Positions 1 to 8,500 of a DNA stretch of 64,000 nt are shown piece after piece. The DNA is taken from contig NC_017390.1 of assembly GCF_000026985.1 (NCBI RefSeq), forward strand, positions 3,941,913-4,005,912, read 5' to 3'. Position 1 is the first letter of the stretch, and each line of letters starts with the position of its first letter. A model generated the notes under the pieces. It did not search any database and was not told where the DNA came from. It worked only from the letters and a program-made list of their open reading frames with translations. This DNA is from Erwinia pyrifoliae DSM 12163 (GTDB taxonomy: Bacteria > Pseudomonadota > Gammaproteobacteria > Enterobacterales > Enterobacteriaceae). Both the position numbers and the translations under genes were made by a program.

Positions 1-65
1 TCGGCTTCGGTTTTAAGGCCTTTAGCCAGTTCAGCCGCAAGGGCCTTGAGTTTCTTTTCGTCCAT
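1..65 (-). CDS. IS256-family transposase, N-terminal fragment (runs off window)
   Basis: Only the first 21 codons lie in the window. The minus strand starts with ATG at 65-63 and reads MDEKKLKALAAELAKGLKTE, which I recognise as the conserved N-terminus of enterobacterial IS256-family (Mutator-type, DDE) transposases that mobilise the element by cut-and-paste or copying. The catalytic core lies outside the window, so intactness cannot be judged. It sits 240 bp beyond the end of the AT-rich restriction-modification pair, which suggests that this edge of the accessory region was shaped by transposition. Confidence 0.75.
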   Translation of the reverse strand, partial: MDEKKLKALAAELAKGLKTEA

Positions 66-145
66 AATGTGCCTGTCTCCGTTGTTGGAATGAACATATC
101 AAAAACAGGCAGATACACAATTTAAATTACAGGCTCCCTCAGCAT
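1..145 (-). mobile_element. IS256-family insertion sequence, one end (cut by window edge)
   Basis: Terminal part of an insertion sequence entering from the left. It holds the first codons of an IS256-type transposase on the minus strand and about 80 bp of untranslated end sequence. The outer boundary is placed near 145 because the end-like sequence (read on the minus strand, GCCTGTAATTTAAATTGTG) lies at about 118-136; the exact inverted repeat and any target duplication cannot be set without the other end. Confidence 0.7.
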
Positions 146-307
146 CCTAAATGGCTGTTCCTGATACCGCTGCATCTGCCATTTTTGGCCTGCGCCAGTC
201 GCCTAAGGCAACGCATCTGAAGCCCGATACAGCACATCTCGGCAGCGAGAACATCCCAATACCTTTTTCTATAAGGTTTGAAATAGAGCACTATTCCGCA
301 CAGCTAT

Positions 308-1483
308 TTAGAAGAAATCATTTTTCATTCCTTCAATACCCGCATTTCTTTTATTTATATATAGAATAATATCGTCATTAAGAATTGAATCAGGTAATAA
401 TTTATTCATTGTTATTGTATTAATGTAATTCTTATGCGATTTTAAAATTTTATCTCTTACCAAGAGCTTCCCATTCTCATTTATAACAATAATATTTCTA
501 TCATATAATTTATAGTGGTTTTCACATAACCAAATCCCATTATTTTCACTTAAAGCATGCTTAAGTTTTTCATCATCACTTAACTTTATCTTTTTTATCT
601 CAGATACAGGCCAAATATGAGCGCCCTGTATTATTTGAGGGATATCACAATCACAGAAGGAACATTTTTTTTGCCCCATTTTATTTAGTAAGTTATATAT
701 CAATGTAGGAGATCGAAGACTATCGTTTTTTATGAATTCATCTTTCTCCATATCTTTATTGGACTGAATTTCTAATATATCAATTGCACTTTGGATAACG
801 GATAAATCTGGTTTTGCTAGCTTAGTTAAACTTCCTTCGGATACTTGAATGAGTTCAACCCGCTTACAATCAAGTTTAGCTAAGGCTAAACACATTAAAG
901 TTGACTCTTTTTTATTTGCTCCATATGTCTTAGCATATATTTGAGTGGTGTTTTTATCATTTATAGTTATGTATGATGAATTATTAGCCTTGTTTTTACT
1001 TCGCAATAAATCTTTATTTAATATCAAGTCACCTATGTTATTGAAAGGCGTTACTTTCTTTCCAACTGCAATGTCATCATTTAAAAAAACGAATCCTGCC
1101 GTTGCCATTAATCTATACATAAAGTCAAAATATTTTGTTTTTATATTTCCTTCATAATTAACAAAATAAAAAAATATCTCTTTATTTCTCAATGGCTCCT
1201 TGTGATATGCAACTAATGCACTAGGTGCACTTTGAAAGCTGGAGTTTCTTCCTTCAGCTTTATTTTCCGATATAGAAATATAGTTGATCTTTCCATTGAA
1301 CTCTAATTTTGCTAAACGCCCTTTATTATAACCATCATTATCATACATAACATGATAGTCTTTTCGTCCTGTTATCTTATAGCAGATATCAGACAAAACG
1401 TCATTGGTAAAAACATCAGAGAATAAAAATGTACCTTTTTGCGATTTTCTTCTGATGGTAAAAAGTGGTTTTTTATTTTTCAT
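308..1483 (-). CDS. HNH endonuclease, probable restriction enzyme of a type II system
   Basis: 391 residues. The C-terminal third has an HNH-type nuclease signature: a Cys pair at 274/277 (CSFCDC), His289 in GAHIWP, then N314-N315 and the LCENH cluster at 319-323. This fits a beta-beta-alpha metal fold with an added zinc knuckle. The N-terminal 250 residues match no family I know and may be the DNA-recognition part. It overlaps the preceding methyltransferase gene by 11 bp on the same strand, so the two are one transcription unit, and the gene is as AT-rich as its partner. The inferred role is cleavage of DNA lacking the partner's methylation. The nuclease domain is seen; the restriction role comes from context. 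Confidence 0.75.
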   Translation of the reverse strand: MKNKKPLFTIRRKSQKGTFLFSDVFTNDVLSDICYKITGRKDYHVMYDNDGYNKGRLAKLEFNGKINYISISENKAEGRNSSFQSAPSALVAYHKEPLRNKEIFFYFVNYEGNIKTKYFDFMYRLMATAGFVFLNDDIAVGKKVTPFNNIGDLILNKDLLRSKNKANNSSYITINDKNTTQIYAKTYGANKKESTLMCLALAKLDCKRVELIQVSEGSLTKLAKPDLSVIQSAIDILEIQSNKDMEKDEFIKNDSLRSPTLIYNLLNKMGQKKCSFCDCDIPQIIQGAHIWPVSEIKKIKLSDDEKLKHALSENNGIWLCENHYKLYDRNIIVINENGKLLVRDKILKSHKNYINTITMNKLLPDSILNDDIILYINKRNAGIEGMKNDFF

Positions 1484-3326
1484 AATTAATGATTATCACC
1501 TCTTTCCTATTTCGCCCTAAGACAACAGGGAGTTCAATTAGTTTGTAATCATTACTTTCTATAAATGATTTTAACTGATGATTGTATTCTCCACCATGTT
1601 CCAATACATAAGACAGCATGAATTTTATTTTCTTATTGTTTAATTCATTACAAAAGCAAAATAAATTTAATTCATCATCAACACCCCAACCGTTGAACCC
1701 TCTTTTTCCATCATTATAAGAACCGGTTGTAAGTCTATAAGGTGGATCGAGGTAAACAAAATCATCGTTATTAATTAAGTTCATCAAAAGCTTATAATCA
1801 CCCTTATAGAAGGACACATTAATTTCTTTTATTTTTCTAGAAAAAGAAATTAATTTTTCCAAGACCTTATTATTAAACCACCGCATCCCAGTCGGATTGT
1901 TAAACTCATAATTCCCATTGAACCTTATTTGCTGCTGAAATCCATATAATATTATGGTGTACAATAAAATCGGATCTCTTTTATCAATAGCATTACTATT
2001 GTAATCTTTTCTGGCCTTTAGGTAATTATCTTTGTTTTCCGGCTCAAGATTATATTTCTTTATTAACTTTTTAACGCTAGTTATAAATTTATACGTGTCA
2101 ATGTCATGAATTGACTCAATTAGCTCCTTAATAAAGAAATTATATTCATTATATACAACACTGTCAGCATCAATATTAATTCCAACATTGAAGCCTCCAC
2201 CAAAAACATCATAGAATTTATTAAATTTATTTGGCAACGCAAATTTTATGAAATCAATATATTTAGATTTACTTCCAATATAATTTAACGGCGACTCATA
2301 TCGCACGCTACCTTCTTCTCTTTTTTTTATATAAAACAAATACTCAAAATGTTCTAAATCACCCTTGGATTTATGGTTTTTATATTTCTTGTAAACTATT
2401 TTCCTGCATTCGTAGCTGCTTTTCTCACCATATCGCATCATGACAGAGTCAATAAAGTCTTTTGACATAAAGCCATCAGCACTGTAGCTTAATAATATAT
2501 GCTTAGCTTTAGTTTTGCTTATTATTTTATCTAAAAGGATATGACACTTGAAATTCTTTGACCAATCTGACCTCATCGGCGTTGTTGATCTGGAACCTGT
2601 TATTTTACTAATGCCAGGTGAATCATTTAAGATCAATGTTTCAAGTAGATGATACTGAGTTCCATATTGGTTTTGCGTATATGGAGGGTCTAAATAAAGA
2701 ACATCGCATTCAACATTTTCTATGATGTCTTCTATTTTTTCGTTAAACACAGTTAACTTGTTACAGTTTCCATCGCTATAATCAACAGGCATGTACTCAA
2801 TTTCTTTTAACGCTCTGGAGTCCCAGTGCTTTAAGTATGCTCCATAAACTCCTGCTGTGTTGGACACTTTAGATATAGATTCTATCAGACTAGCTAAAAG
2901 ATAGTTATACTCACTTTCATTTACCTGGCCATTTAAAAACCAATTTTCTATATTCTCTCGAATAAAATCTATTTTCCCTGCATTTTCAGCGGAAAAATAC
3001 ATCCGCGCAGAACCACCAGGTGAGTAGTTTTCATAAAAAAATCCTTTTTTGATTTCACAGTTATTATTAAAGAAATCAAATGGATTGAAATTTAATTTAT
3101 TAAACTCGCACTTCCCAGATAGCAACCTGCCTGAGGCATATAACGTACTCCATTTTAAATTATCATTAATAATAATTTTACTATAGTCACTTTTTAATGC
3201 GTCAGCGACTGATCCAGTACCACAAAAAGCATCAAAAAATGAATATTCATATTTGATGATATTCTTTTCTTTTAATAATTCTATTATATTGGAAACGATG
3301 GCTTCCTTATTCCCTAAATATCTCAA
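1473..3326 (-). CDS. Fused double adenine-N6 DNA methyltransferase (M.FokI-like layout)
   Basis: 617 residues with two D12-class adenine methyltransferase domains in one chain. Domain 1 has the SAM-binding motif FDAFCGTG at 31-38 and the catalytic DPPY at 213-216. Domain 2 begins near 345 with LNYIGSK, has a variant SAM motif FYDVFGGG at 371-378 and a second DPPY at 527-530. Two domains in one protein is the arrangement of M.FokI-type enzymes, where each half methylates one strand of an asymmetric site. With the overlapping HNH nuclease downstream this suggests a type IIS restriction-modification system. The gene is strikingly AT-rich next to the chromosome, a sign of horizontal acquisition. 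The recognition sequence cannot be read from the gene. Confidence 0.85.
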   Translation of the reverse strand: MRYLGNKEAIVSNIIELLKEKNIIKYEYSFFDAFCGTGSVADALKSDYSKIIINDNLKWSTLYASGRLLSGKCEFNKLNFNPFDFFNNNCEIKKGFFYENYSPGGSARMYFSAENAGKIDFIRENIENWFLNGQVNESEYNYLLASLIESISKVSNTAGVYGAYLKHWDSRALKEIEYMPVDYSDGNCNKLTVFNEKIEDIIENVECDVLYLDPPYTQNQYGTQYHLLETLILNDSPGISKITGSRSTTPMRSDWSKNFKCHILLDKIISKTKAKHILLSYSADGFMSKDFIDSVMMRYGEKSSYECRKIVYKKYKNHKSKGDLEHFEYLFYIKKREEGSVRYESPLNYIGSKSKYIDFIKFALPNKFNKFYDVFGGGFNVGINIDADSVVYNEYNFFIKELIESIHDIDTYKFITSVKKLIKKYNLEPENKDNYLKARKDYNSNAIDKRDPILLYTIILYGFQQQIRFNGNYEFNNPTGMRWFNNKVLEKLISFSRKIKEINVSFYKGDYKLLMNLINNDDFVYLDPPYRLTTGSYNDGKRGFNGWGVDDELNLFCFCNELNNKKIKFMLSYVLEHGGEYNHQLKSFIESNDYKLIELPVVLGRNRKEVIIINYEK

Positions 3327-3601
3327 TTTAACGACCTAATCTTAACAGTAAAAACTATACTTCATGATATATCCACACCGCATTCATTGCCACAGGAAAT
3401 AATGTTTTCTATGATGACGAACGGTAGCACGACTGTGGTGTGATCTCGTCTGCTGCGCAGCCGAAGTCTTTTGGCAGATAACTGCGCCATTTATACTCTA
3501 ATCCTGTCCCCCAGCAACAACGTTGTGTCCTTGTTTGACTTTCTATGTGCTTTATCTCTCTGCAATGATAGGGCTAATCCCAATCAGGCAAGGGTCCGTA
3601 A

Positions 3602-4133
3602 ATGATCGATAGCGTTCTGTTAGTCATTGATGCACGGCAATCCTTTTTACCGTCGTGGCTATGGCGATGCGCCTGAAACCCCGGCTTTTGAGCAAGCTGG
3701 TTGCCGGCTGCCAGGCCAGAGGCGTACCGATTGTCGATATCCTGCATACAGAGCCAGATGGCGCTTTTGCTGATGGGTGCGGTATGGTGGTGCGTTTGCC
3801 TTTCCTGCAGCACCAGCGGCAGCAACCTTCCGAAACACCGTGCATAACGCCCTGACAGAATCCGGCCTGCAGCAGTGGCCGGAACAGCACCAGGTGAAGC
3901 AGGTGATTATCAGCGGGCTGCGCACCGAGCAGTGCTGTGAAACCACTGCCAGCGTGGCGTCGGACTTCGGCTATCGCGTGACCTATGTGAACGAAGCAAC
4001 GCTGGCATTTCCGATGACCCATAACGGTATCACCCTGAGCACCGCTGATTTGCGCCACCGCACCGAAAGCGTACCGACCGGCCGTTTTGCCACCATTCGT
4101 AGCGTTGAGGGCTGCCTGCAGGAGTTTGTATAA
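3602..4133 (+). pseudogene. Isochorismatase-family cysteine hydrolase, frameshifted
   Basis: The reading starts with ATG at 3602 (MIDSVLLVIDARQSF), typical of the isochorismatase-like fold with its early catalytic Asp. It soon meets a stop in that frame and continues in another frame with ARGVPIVDILHTEPDGAFAD. The C-terminal half lies in the frame ending at 4133 and has the nucleophile loop GLRTEQCCETT. At least two frame changes are needed, so the gene is dead. It sits between the restriction-modification pair and a decayed GlxA-like regulator; in relatives such hydrolases are commonly paired with GlxA-type regulators, so both genes were probably disabled together. Confidence 0.8.
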
Positions 4134-4134
4134 C

Positions 4135-4380
4135 ATGACTATTTCGGTGTGGTTTATCAATTTGCCCGGCGTGATGGCGCTGGATCTGACCGGCCCGGCA
4201 GAAACGCTGAAGCGGGCGGAGATGCCTTTTCCCTGCGCTATATCGGCCCGGATGAAAGTGTCCTTACCTCTACCGGGATGTACATCAGCCATATCGAGCC
4301 ACTGCCTGAAACCTTGCCAGCCGGGTTCTCTTCCTCACGCCAGCTGTGCCGCGCCCTGCAGCGCCGGAAGAAGTGATTTT
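4135..4380 (+). pseudogene. GlxA-family (DJ-1/PfpI plus AraC) regulator, truncated and frameshifted
   Basis: ATG at 4135, one base after the hydrolase pseudogene stop. The first frame reads MTISVWFINLPGVMALDLTG, the usual N-terminus of GlxA-type regulators with a DJ-1/PfpI-like ligand domain. Near 4212 the homologous reading moves to another frame (FSLRYIGPDESVLTSTGMYI) and stops making sense about 4376. The rest of the ligand domain and the whole AraC DNA-binding domain are missing. It is a remnant only. Confidence 0.7.
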
Positions 4381-4489
4381 TTTCGGGCGCCACCGCCAGG
4401 GGCTTTTGCCGCCGGTTTTATAACGTTGATATTCTGTGCTACGGTTACAGGTAACATTGTCACTATCTGTTTCAGATTAAGGATAAGGT

Positions 4490-5893
4490 TTGCACCGCAA
4501 CAACGATAAAAAATCGAACTGGTTACACCTTGGTGCTGGCGCCTTTCACCGCGCACACCAGAGCTGGTATCTGAACCAACTCCACCAGCAGGGAGACAAC
4601 AGCTGGACACTTTCCCTCGCCAATATTCGCAACAGCAGTACGCAAAAAACCCTCCAACAGCTGGCAAAACAACAGGGCCGCTACACGCTGGAAATCATCT
4701 CCCCCGAAGGTGAAATCGCCTATCAGCCGATTGAAGCGGTCGAAAACGTCATTCTTTGGGATAAAGGCCTGCAATCACTGGTTGCCGTAGGTGCCAGTGC
4801 GGAAACGAAAATTATTTCGTTTACCGTCACCGAGGGCGGCTACTTTCTTGATGATAACGGCGAGCTTGACCTGACGCACCCGGCGATCCAGGCCGATCTC
4901 GCCGGGCAGCAGGAAACCAGCACGCTGTACGGTGCGCTGGTGAAAATTCTGCGTGAGCGTATGCGCAATCAGACCGGCCCGGTTACCCTGCTTAACTGCG
5001 ATAACCTGCGCGATAACGGCGACAGCGTGGCACGCGGTTTATCTCAGTTTGTTAAAGCGAAGGACTATCCGGAGCTGTTGGCGTGGATAGAGCAGAATAC
5101 CTCTGCCCCTAACGGCATGGTTGACCGCATCACGCCAAAATTTGATGCAGCGCTGTTTGATCGGTTGGCTGAACAGGGCATCAAAGATGATGGCGCTCCG
5201 CTCTCCTGTGAGGCTTTTTCCCAGTGGGTACTGGAAGATAAGTTTATTGCCGGCCGTCCGGCGCTGGAAAATGCCGGGGTTGAGTTTGTCAGCAGCGTCA
5301 CGCCGTATGAAGAGGCTAAAATACGCGTCCTGAACGCCAGCCACAGCGGCATTGCCTGGGCCGGTGCGTTGCTGGGTAAAAAATATATTGACCAGAGTCT
5401 GCAACCGCAGATCAAACAGTGGATGTGCGACTATGTGCTGCAGGATGTGGCGGCGGCGTTGCAGCCTTGCGACATCGATCTGGCGCATTATGGCGAAACC
5501 ACGCTAAACCGCTTTAGCAACAAATGGGTGCGCGATACCACGCAGCGCGTCTCTTCAGACAGCATTGCCAAGCTACAGCAGTTTATCGTGCCAACGCTGA
5601 AAGCCCGTTACAAACAGGGCGCTACTCCTGCGGCAACGCTGATCCTGCCTGCGCTATGGTTCCGCTTTATGCAGCAGCATCACGCCGGAGCGCTGCCGTT
5701 TGACTATGAAGATCGTGCGCTGGATGAGGTGCCGTTTACTGCCATTTACCGCGCTGACAACCCGCTACAGGCATTTACTCAACAAAAGAAATTATTTGGC
5801 TCTCTGGCTGGCCGCCCTGAACTGTATCGCGATCTGGCGGCCGCTGTGGATAACGTTGATAAAGGCCTACATAAGATGCGAGAAAGTGCATGA
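4490..5893 (+). CDS. dalD: Polyol dehydrogenase, mannitol dehydrogenase family (D-arabinitol 4-dehydrogenase-like)
   Basis: 467 residues, the usual size of long-chain polyol dehydrogenases that oxidise D-arabinitol or D-mannitol with NAD in the cytoplasm. The NAD-binding start LHLGAGAFHRAHQ lies near residue 11, and the catalytic triad spacing Lys277-Asn282-His285 (KIRVLNASH) matches the family's Lys/Asn/His set. The start chosen is TTG at 4490, with AGGATAAGG just upstream; a downstream ATG would cut off the cofactor motif. The stop overlaps the next gene's ATG by four bases, so the two are translationally coupled. The dalD name rests on remembered similarity; substrate could be arabinitol, mannitol or another pentitol. 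Confidence 0.75.
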   Translation: MHRNNDKKSNWLHLGAGAFHRAHQSWYLNQLHQQGDNSWTLSLANIRNSSTQKTLQQLAKQQGRYTLEIISPEGEIAYQPIEAVENVILWDKGLQSLVAVGASAETKIISFTVTEGGYFLDDNGELDLTHPAIQADLAGQQETSTLYGALVKILRERMRNQTGPVTLLNCDNLRDNGDSVARGLSQFVKAKDYPELLAWIEQNTSAPNGMVDRITPKFDAALFDRLAEQGIKDDGAPLSCEAFSQWVLEDKFIAGRPALENAGVEFVSSVTPYEEAKIRVLNASHSGIAWAGALLGKKYIDQSLQPQIKQWMCDYVLQDVAAALQPCDIDLAHYGETTLNRFSNKWVRDTTQRVSSDSIAKLQQFIVPTLKARYKQGATPAATLILPALWFRFMQQHHAGALPFDYEDRALDEVPFTAIYRADNPLQAFTQQKKLFGSLAGRPELYRDLAAAVDNVDKGLHKMRESA

Positions 5894-6342
5894 AAAATCT
5901 GCTAATTGTGGCCGCCACCATAGCCCTGGCGCTGTTGTCGATCATCTTCCTTAGCCCGTGGCCGGTATGGCTGGGAACCCTGGCGGCCTGGGTGACCACC
6001 GGTTCTTTCTGCCTGCAGGTAATGCATATCGTCAAAAACAAAGATACCAGTGGACTGTCGCTGGGGATGTGGGCCGCGCTTTTCTTCGGTGTTTCCTGCT
6101 GGACGTGGTACGGCCACCGCATGCACGATGTGCCGGTGATGGCCGCTAATGCTATCACCGCGATACTGGCACTGACGGTCATTATGCTCAAACTGTGGCA
6201 CGAGCGCCCAACGCGTAACCCGAACCCACGTCGGCTGGTGCGTACGCCGGGGGTGATCCTCAATCCACGCATTAGCCGTCTGCGTCCGCTGGTGACACCG
6301 GGGATGCGCCGTCGGGATAAAAAACGTCAGCTCACCAAATGA
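5890..6342 (+). CDS. SemiSWEET/PQ-loop family small membrane sugar transporter
   Basis: 150 residues. Three hydrophobic segments at about 5-26, 31-50 and 56-90 contain [20 protein letters not shown], the SemiSWEET (MtN3/saliva, PQ-loop) pattern; these work as dimers that let small sugars cross the inner membrane. The roughly 50-residue Arg/Pro-rich tail is longer than in typical 85-100 residue SemiSWEETs. Its ATG overlaps the stop of the polyol dehydrogenase, so it may move that enzyme's substrate or ketose product. Its 3' end overlaps the convergent wecH by 16 bp. Family assignment is fairly secure; the transported sugar is unknown. Confidence 0.7.
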   Translation: MKNLLIVAATIALALLSIIFLSPWPVWLGTLAAWVTTGSFCLQVMHIVKNKDTSGLSLGMWAALFFGVSCWTWYGHRMHDVPVMAANAITAILALTVIMLKLWHERPTRNPNPRRLVRTPGVILNPRISRLRPLVTPGMRRRDKKRQLTK

Positions 6343-7322
6343 TATTTATCGATGCGCTTCAGCCCCGCCGCCAGTAGCAGGCTGCCCAACAGGGTGAGGG
6401 TAAACACCAGCGGGATGTCCAGCAGCGGATGGTCGGTGTTATCCAGCTGATGGGTGCGCATAAAATGGATAAACAGGGCATGGAAGCCATAAATCGGTAA
6501 TGAATAGCGTGAAATCAGCGCAAAAAATGGACTAACGCGCTGGTTAAGGGTGTTTTTAAACAGCACCAGCAGGCTGACGGCGGCAATAAACACCGCCGGC
6601 CCGCAATACAGATACCAGGTATCGGCAAAAGCCCCGTTTATCGCAAACTGTCGCTTAGTGCCGAATGCTATCAATCCGATGCAGAGAACAAAACTTCCCC
6701 CGGCCAGCCAGCTAACGCCGCGCCCCTGCGTTTCCATCATCCCTATCGCTCGCCCCATCAACGCGTACAACAGGTAGTAGATGGTGTCGCCGCTGATATA
6801 CAGGTTAACCGGTAACCAGTGGAAGCGGGCTATCGAACCGTCGACGGTATTCGGGTTGGCGAGGATAGCCAATACCACCGTTACCGCAGCCAGATAGCCA
6901 GCACGCACCGGCTTGACCTGAATTAAGGGTGAGAACAGATAGATAACGATAATGGCGCAGAAGAACCACAGATGGTAGAACACCGGTTTTTGCAGCAGGT
7001 GTTTAACCGACAGCACTTCGTTTATCGGCGTCAGCAGCGTGATATAGACCAGCGCCACCGCGCTGTAGAACAGCAGGCACAAAAAAATTCGCAGGAAATG
7101 TCGCTTCTGTGCGCTGCGCTCGCCAAAGAACAGGAAGCCGGAAATCATAAAAAAAAGCGGTACGCAAACGCGTGAGGCAGAATTCAACAGGTTGGACAGA
7201 TCCCAGCTACGCTCACCTACCGACATGCCGGTGGTGACATACCAGGTGGTGGTGTGGATCATAATCACCATCAGACAGGCCACGGCGCGTAAATTCTCTA
7301 TCCAACCGATTTTTTGCGACAT
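6327..7322 (-). CDS. wecH: WecH, O-acetyltransferase for enterobacterial common antigen
   Basis: 331 residues, the same length as E. coli WecH (YiaH). It is an acyltransferase-3 family integral membrane protein: the start [20 protein letters not shown] carries the conserved Arg and His of that family, followed by about ten hydrophobic segments. The family member acetylates GlcNAc residues of enterobacterial common antigen at the inner membrane. As in E. coli it lies directly upstream of and divergent from glyQS, which supports orthology. It overlaps the SemiSWEET gene end by 16 bp. Confidence 0.88.
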   Translation of the reverse strand: MSQKIGWIENLRAVACLMVIMIHTTTWYVTTGMSVGERSWDLSNLLNSASRVCVPLFFMISGFLFFGERSAQKRHFLRIFLCLLFYSAVALVYITLLTPINEVLSVKHLLQKPVFYHLWFFCAIIVIYLFSPLIQVKPVRAGYLAAVTVVLAILANPNTVDGSIARFHWLPVNLYISGDTIYYLLYALMGRAIGMMETQGRGVSWLAGGSFVLCIGLIAFGTKRQFAINGAFADTWYLYCGPAVFIAAVSLLVLFKNTLNQRVSPFFALISRYSLPIYGFHALFIHFMRTHQLDNTDHPLLDIPLVFTLTLLGSLLLAAGLKRIDKYHLVS

Positions 7323-7506
7323 CTCGTCCTCTGTTACCCGGTTAATCCTGCCTTAATGCGAAATTCAGGGTAGCCAGGCGGGCGGCCTTCAACAAGTCGT
7401 AACCGAGAAATTAGGAACAGGATGAAGGCGCACTGACGATACGCGGAAACTTGAAAAACGCGCAGCCACCCATTTTGCGCAGCAGGCCGCAAGAGCAGAT
7501 ACCATT

Positions 7507-7536
7507 TTGGTAATCACCCCGGTCAAAGGGTATACT
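7507..7536 (+). promoter_or_regulatory. Probable sigma70 promoter of glyQS
   Basis: A -10 hexamer TATACT at 7531-7536 is preceded by TTGGTA at 7507-7512 with an 18 bp spacer. It lies 44 bp before the glyQ start, the right place for the operon promoter. Confidence 0.55.
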
Positions 7537-7579
7537 GATGCCCACTTTTATCACTACTCGTATCGCGTGCGAAATCAAC

Positions 7580-8491
7580 ATGCAAAAGTTTGATACCAAG
7601 ACCTTTCAGGGGCTGATCCTGACCTTACAGGATTACTGGGCCCGCCAGGGCTGCACCATTATCCAACCGCTGGATATGGAAGTCGGCGCGGGAACATCCC
7701 ACCCGATGACCTGCCTGCGTGCACTCGGCCCGGAGCCGACTGCGGTTGCCTATGTGCAGCCTTCCCGCCGCCCAACCGACGGTCGCTATGGTGAAAACCC
7801 GAACCGCTTACAGCACTACTATCAGTTCCAGGTGATCATCAAGCCTTCGCCGGACAATATTCAGGAGCTGTACCTCGGTTCTCTGCAAGAGCTGGGCATG
7901 GACCCCACCATTCACGATATCCGCTTTGTGGAAGATAACTGGGAAAACCCAACGCTCGGCGCATGGGGCCTGGGCTGGGAAGTGTGGCTGAACGGTATGG
8001 AAGTGACGCAGTTCACCTACTTCCAGCAGGTTGGCGGCCTGGAGTGTAAGCCCGTTACCGGTGAAATCACCTACGGCCTGGAGCGCCTGGCGATGTATAT
8101 TCAGGGCGTCGACAGCGTTTACGATCTGGTGTGGAGCGACGGCCCGCTGGGTAAAACCACCTACGGCGACGTGTTCCATCAGAACGAAGTGGAGCAGTCG
8201 ACCTACAACTTTGAATACGCCGACGTCGATTTCCTCTTTACCTGCTTCGAGCAGTACGAGAAAGAGGCGCTGAGCCTGCTGGCGCTGGAAAAACCGCTGC
8301 CGCTGCCGGCCTATGAACGTATTCTGAAAGCCGCGCACAGCTTTAACCTGCTGGATGCGCGCAAGGCGATCTCCGTCACCGAGCGTCAGCGCTATATTCT
8401 GCGCATCCGCACCCTGACCAAAGCCGTGGCTGAAGCCTACTACGCCTCCCGCGAGGCACTGGGCTTCCCGATGTGCAATAACAAGAAATAA
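7580..8491 (+). CDS. glyQ: Glycyl-tRNA synthetase alpha subunit
   Basis: 303 residues, the length of the E. coli protein and nearly identical to it. It forms the alpha2beta2 glycyl-tRNA synthetase with GlyS and holds the class II catalytic core that activates glycine with ATP. The start is the ATG at 7580 ([13 protein letters not shown]); the open frame extends upstream to 7538 but those codons are not conserved and lie over the promoter region. The conserved block [20 protein letters not shown] is intact. glyS follows after a 9 bp gap in the same operon. Confidence 0.98.
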   Translation: MQKFDTKTFQGLILTLQDYWARQGCTIIQPLDMEVGAGTSHPMTCLRALGPEPTAVAYVQPSRRPTDGRYGENPNRLQHYYQFQVIIKPSPDNIQELYLGSLQELGMDPTIHDIRFVEDNWENPTLGAWGLGWEVWLNGMEVTQFTYFQQVGGLECKPVTGEITYGLERLAMYIQGVDSVYDLVWSDGPLGKTTYGDVFHQNEVEQSTYNFEYADVDFLFTCFEQYEKEALSLLALEKPLPLPAYERILKAAHSFNLLDARKAISVTERQRYILRIRTLTKAVAEAYYASREALGFPMCNNKK

Positions 8492-8500
8492 GAGGCAGCC

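Noticed and set aside
3624..4292. 222-codon minus-strand frame over the hydrolase pseudogene
   Set aside because: The plus strand holds a recognisable isochorismatase-like gene; the minus frame reads as nonsense opposite it.
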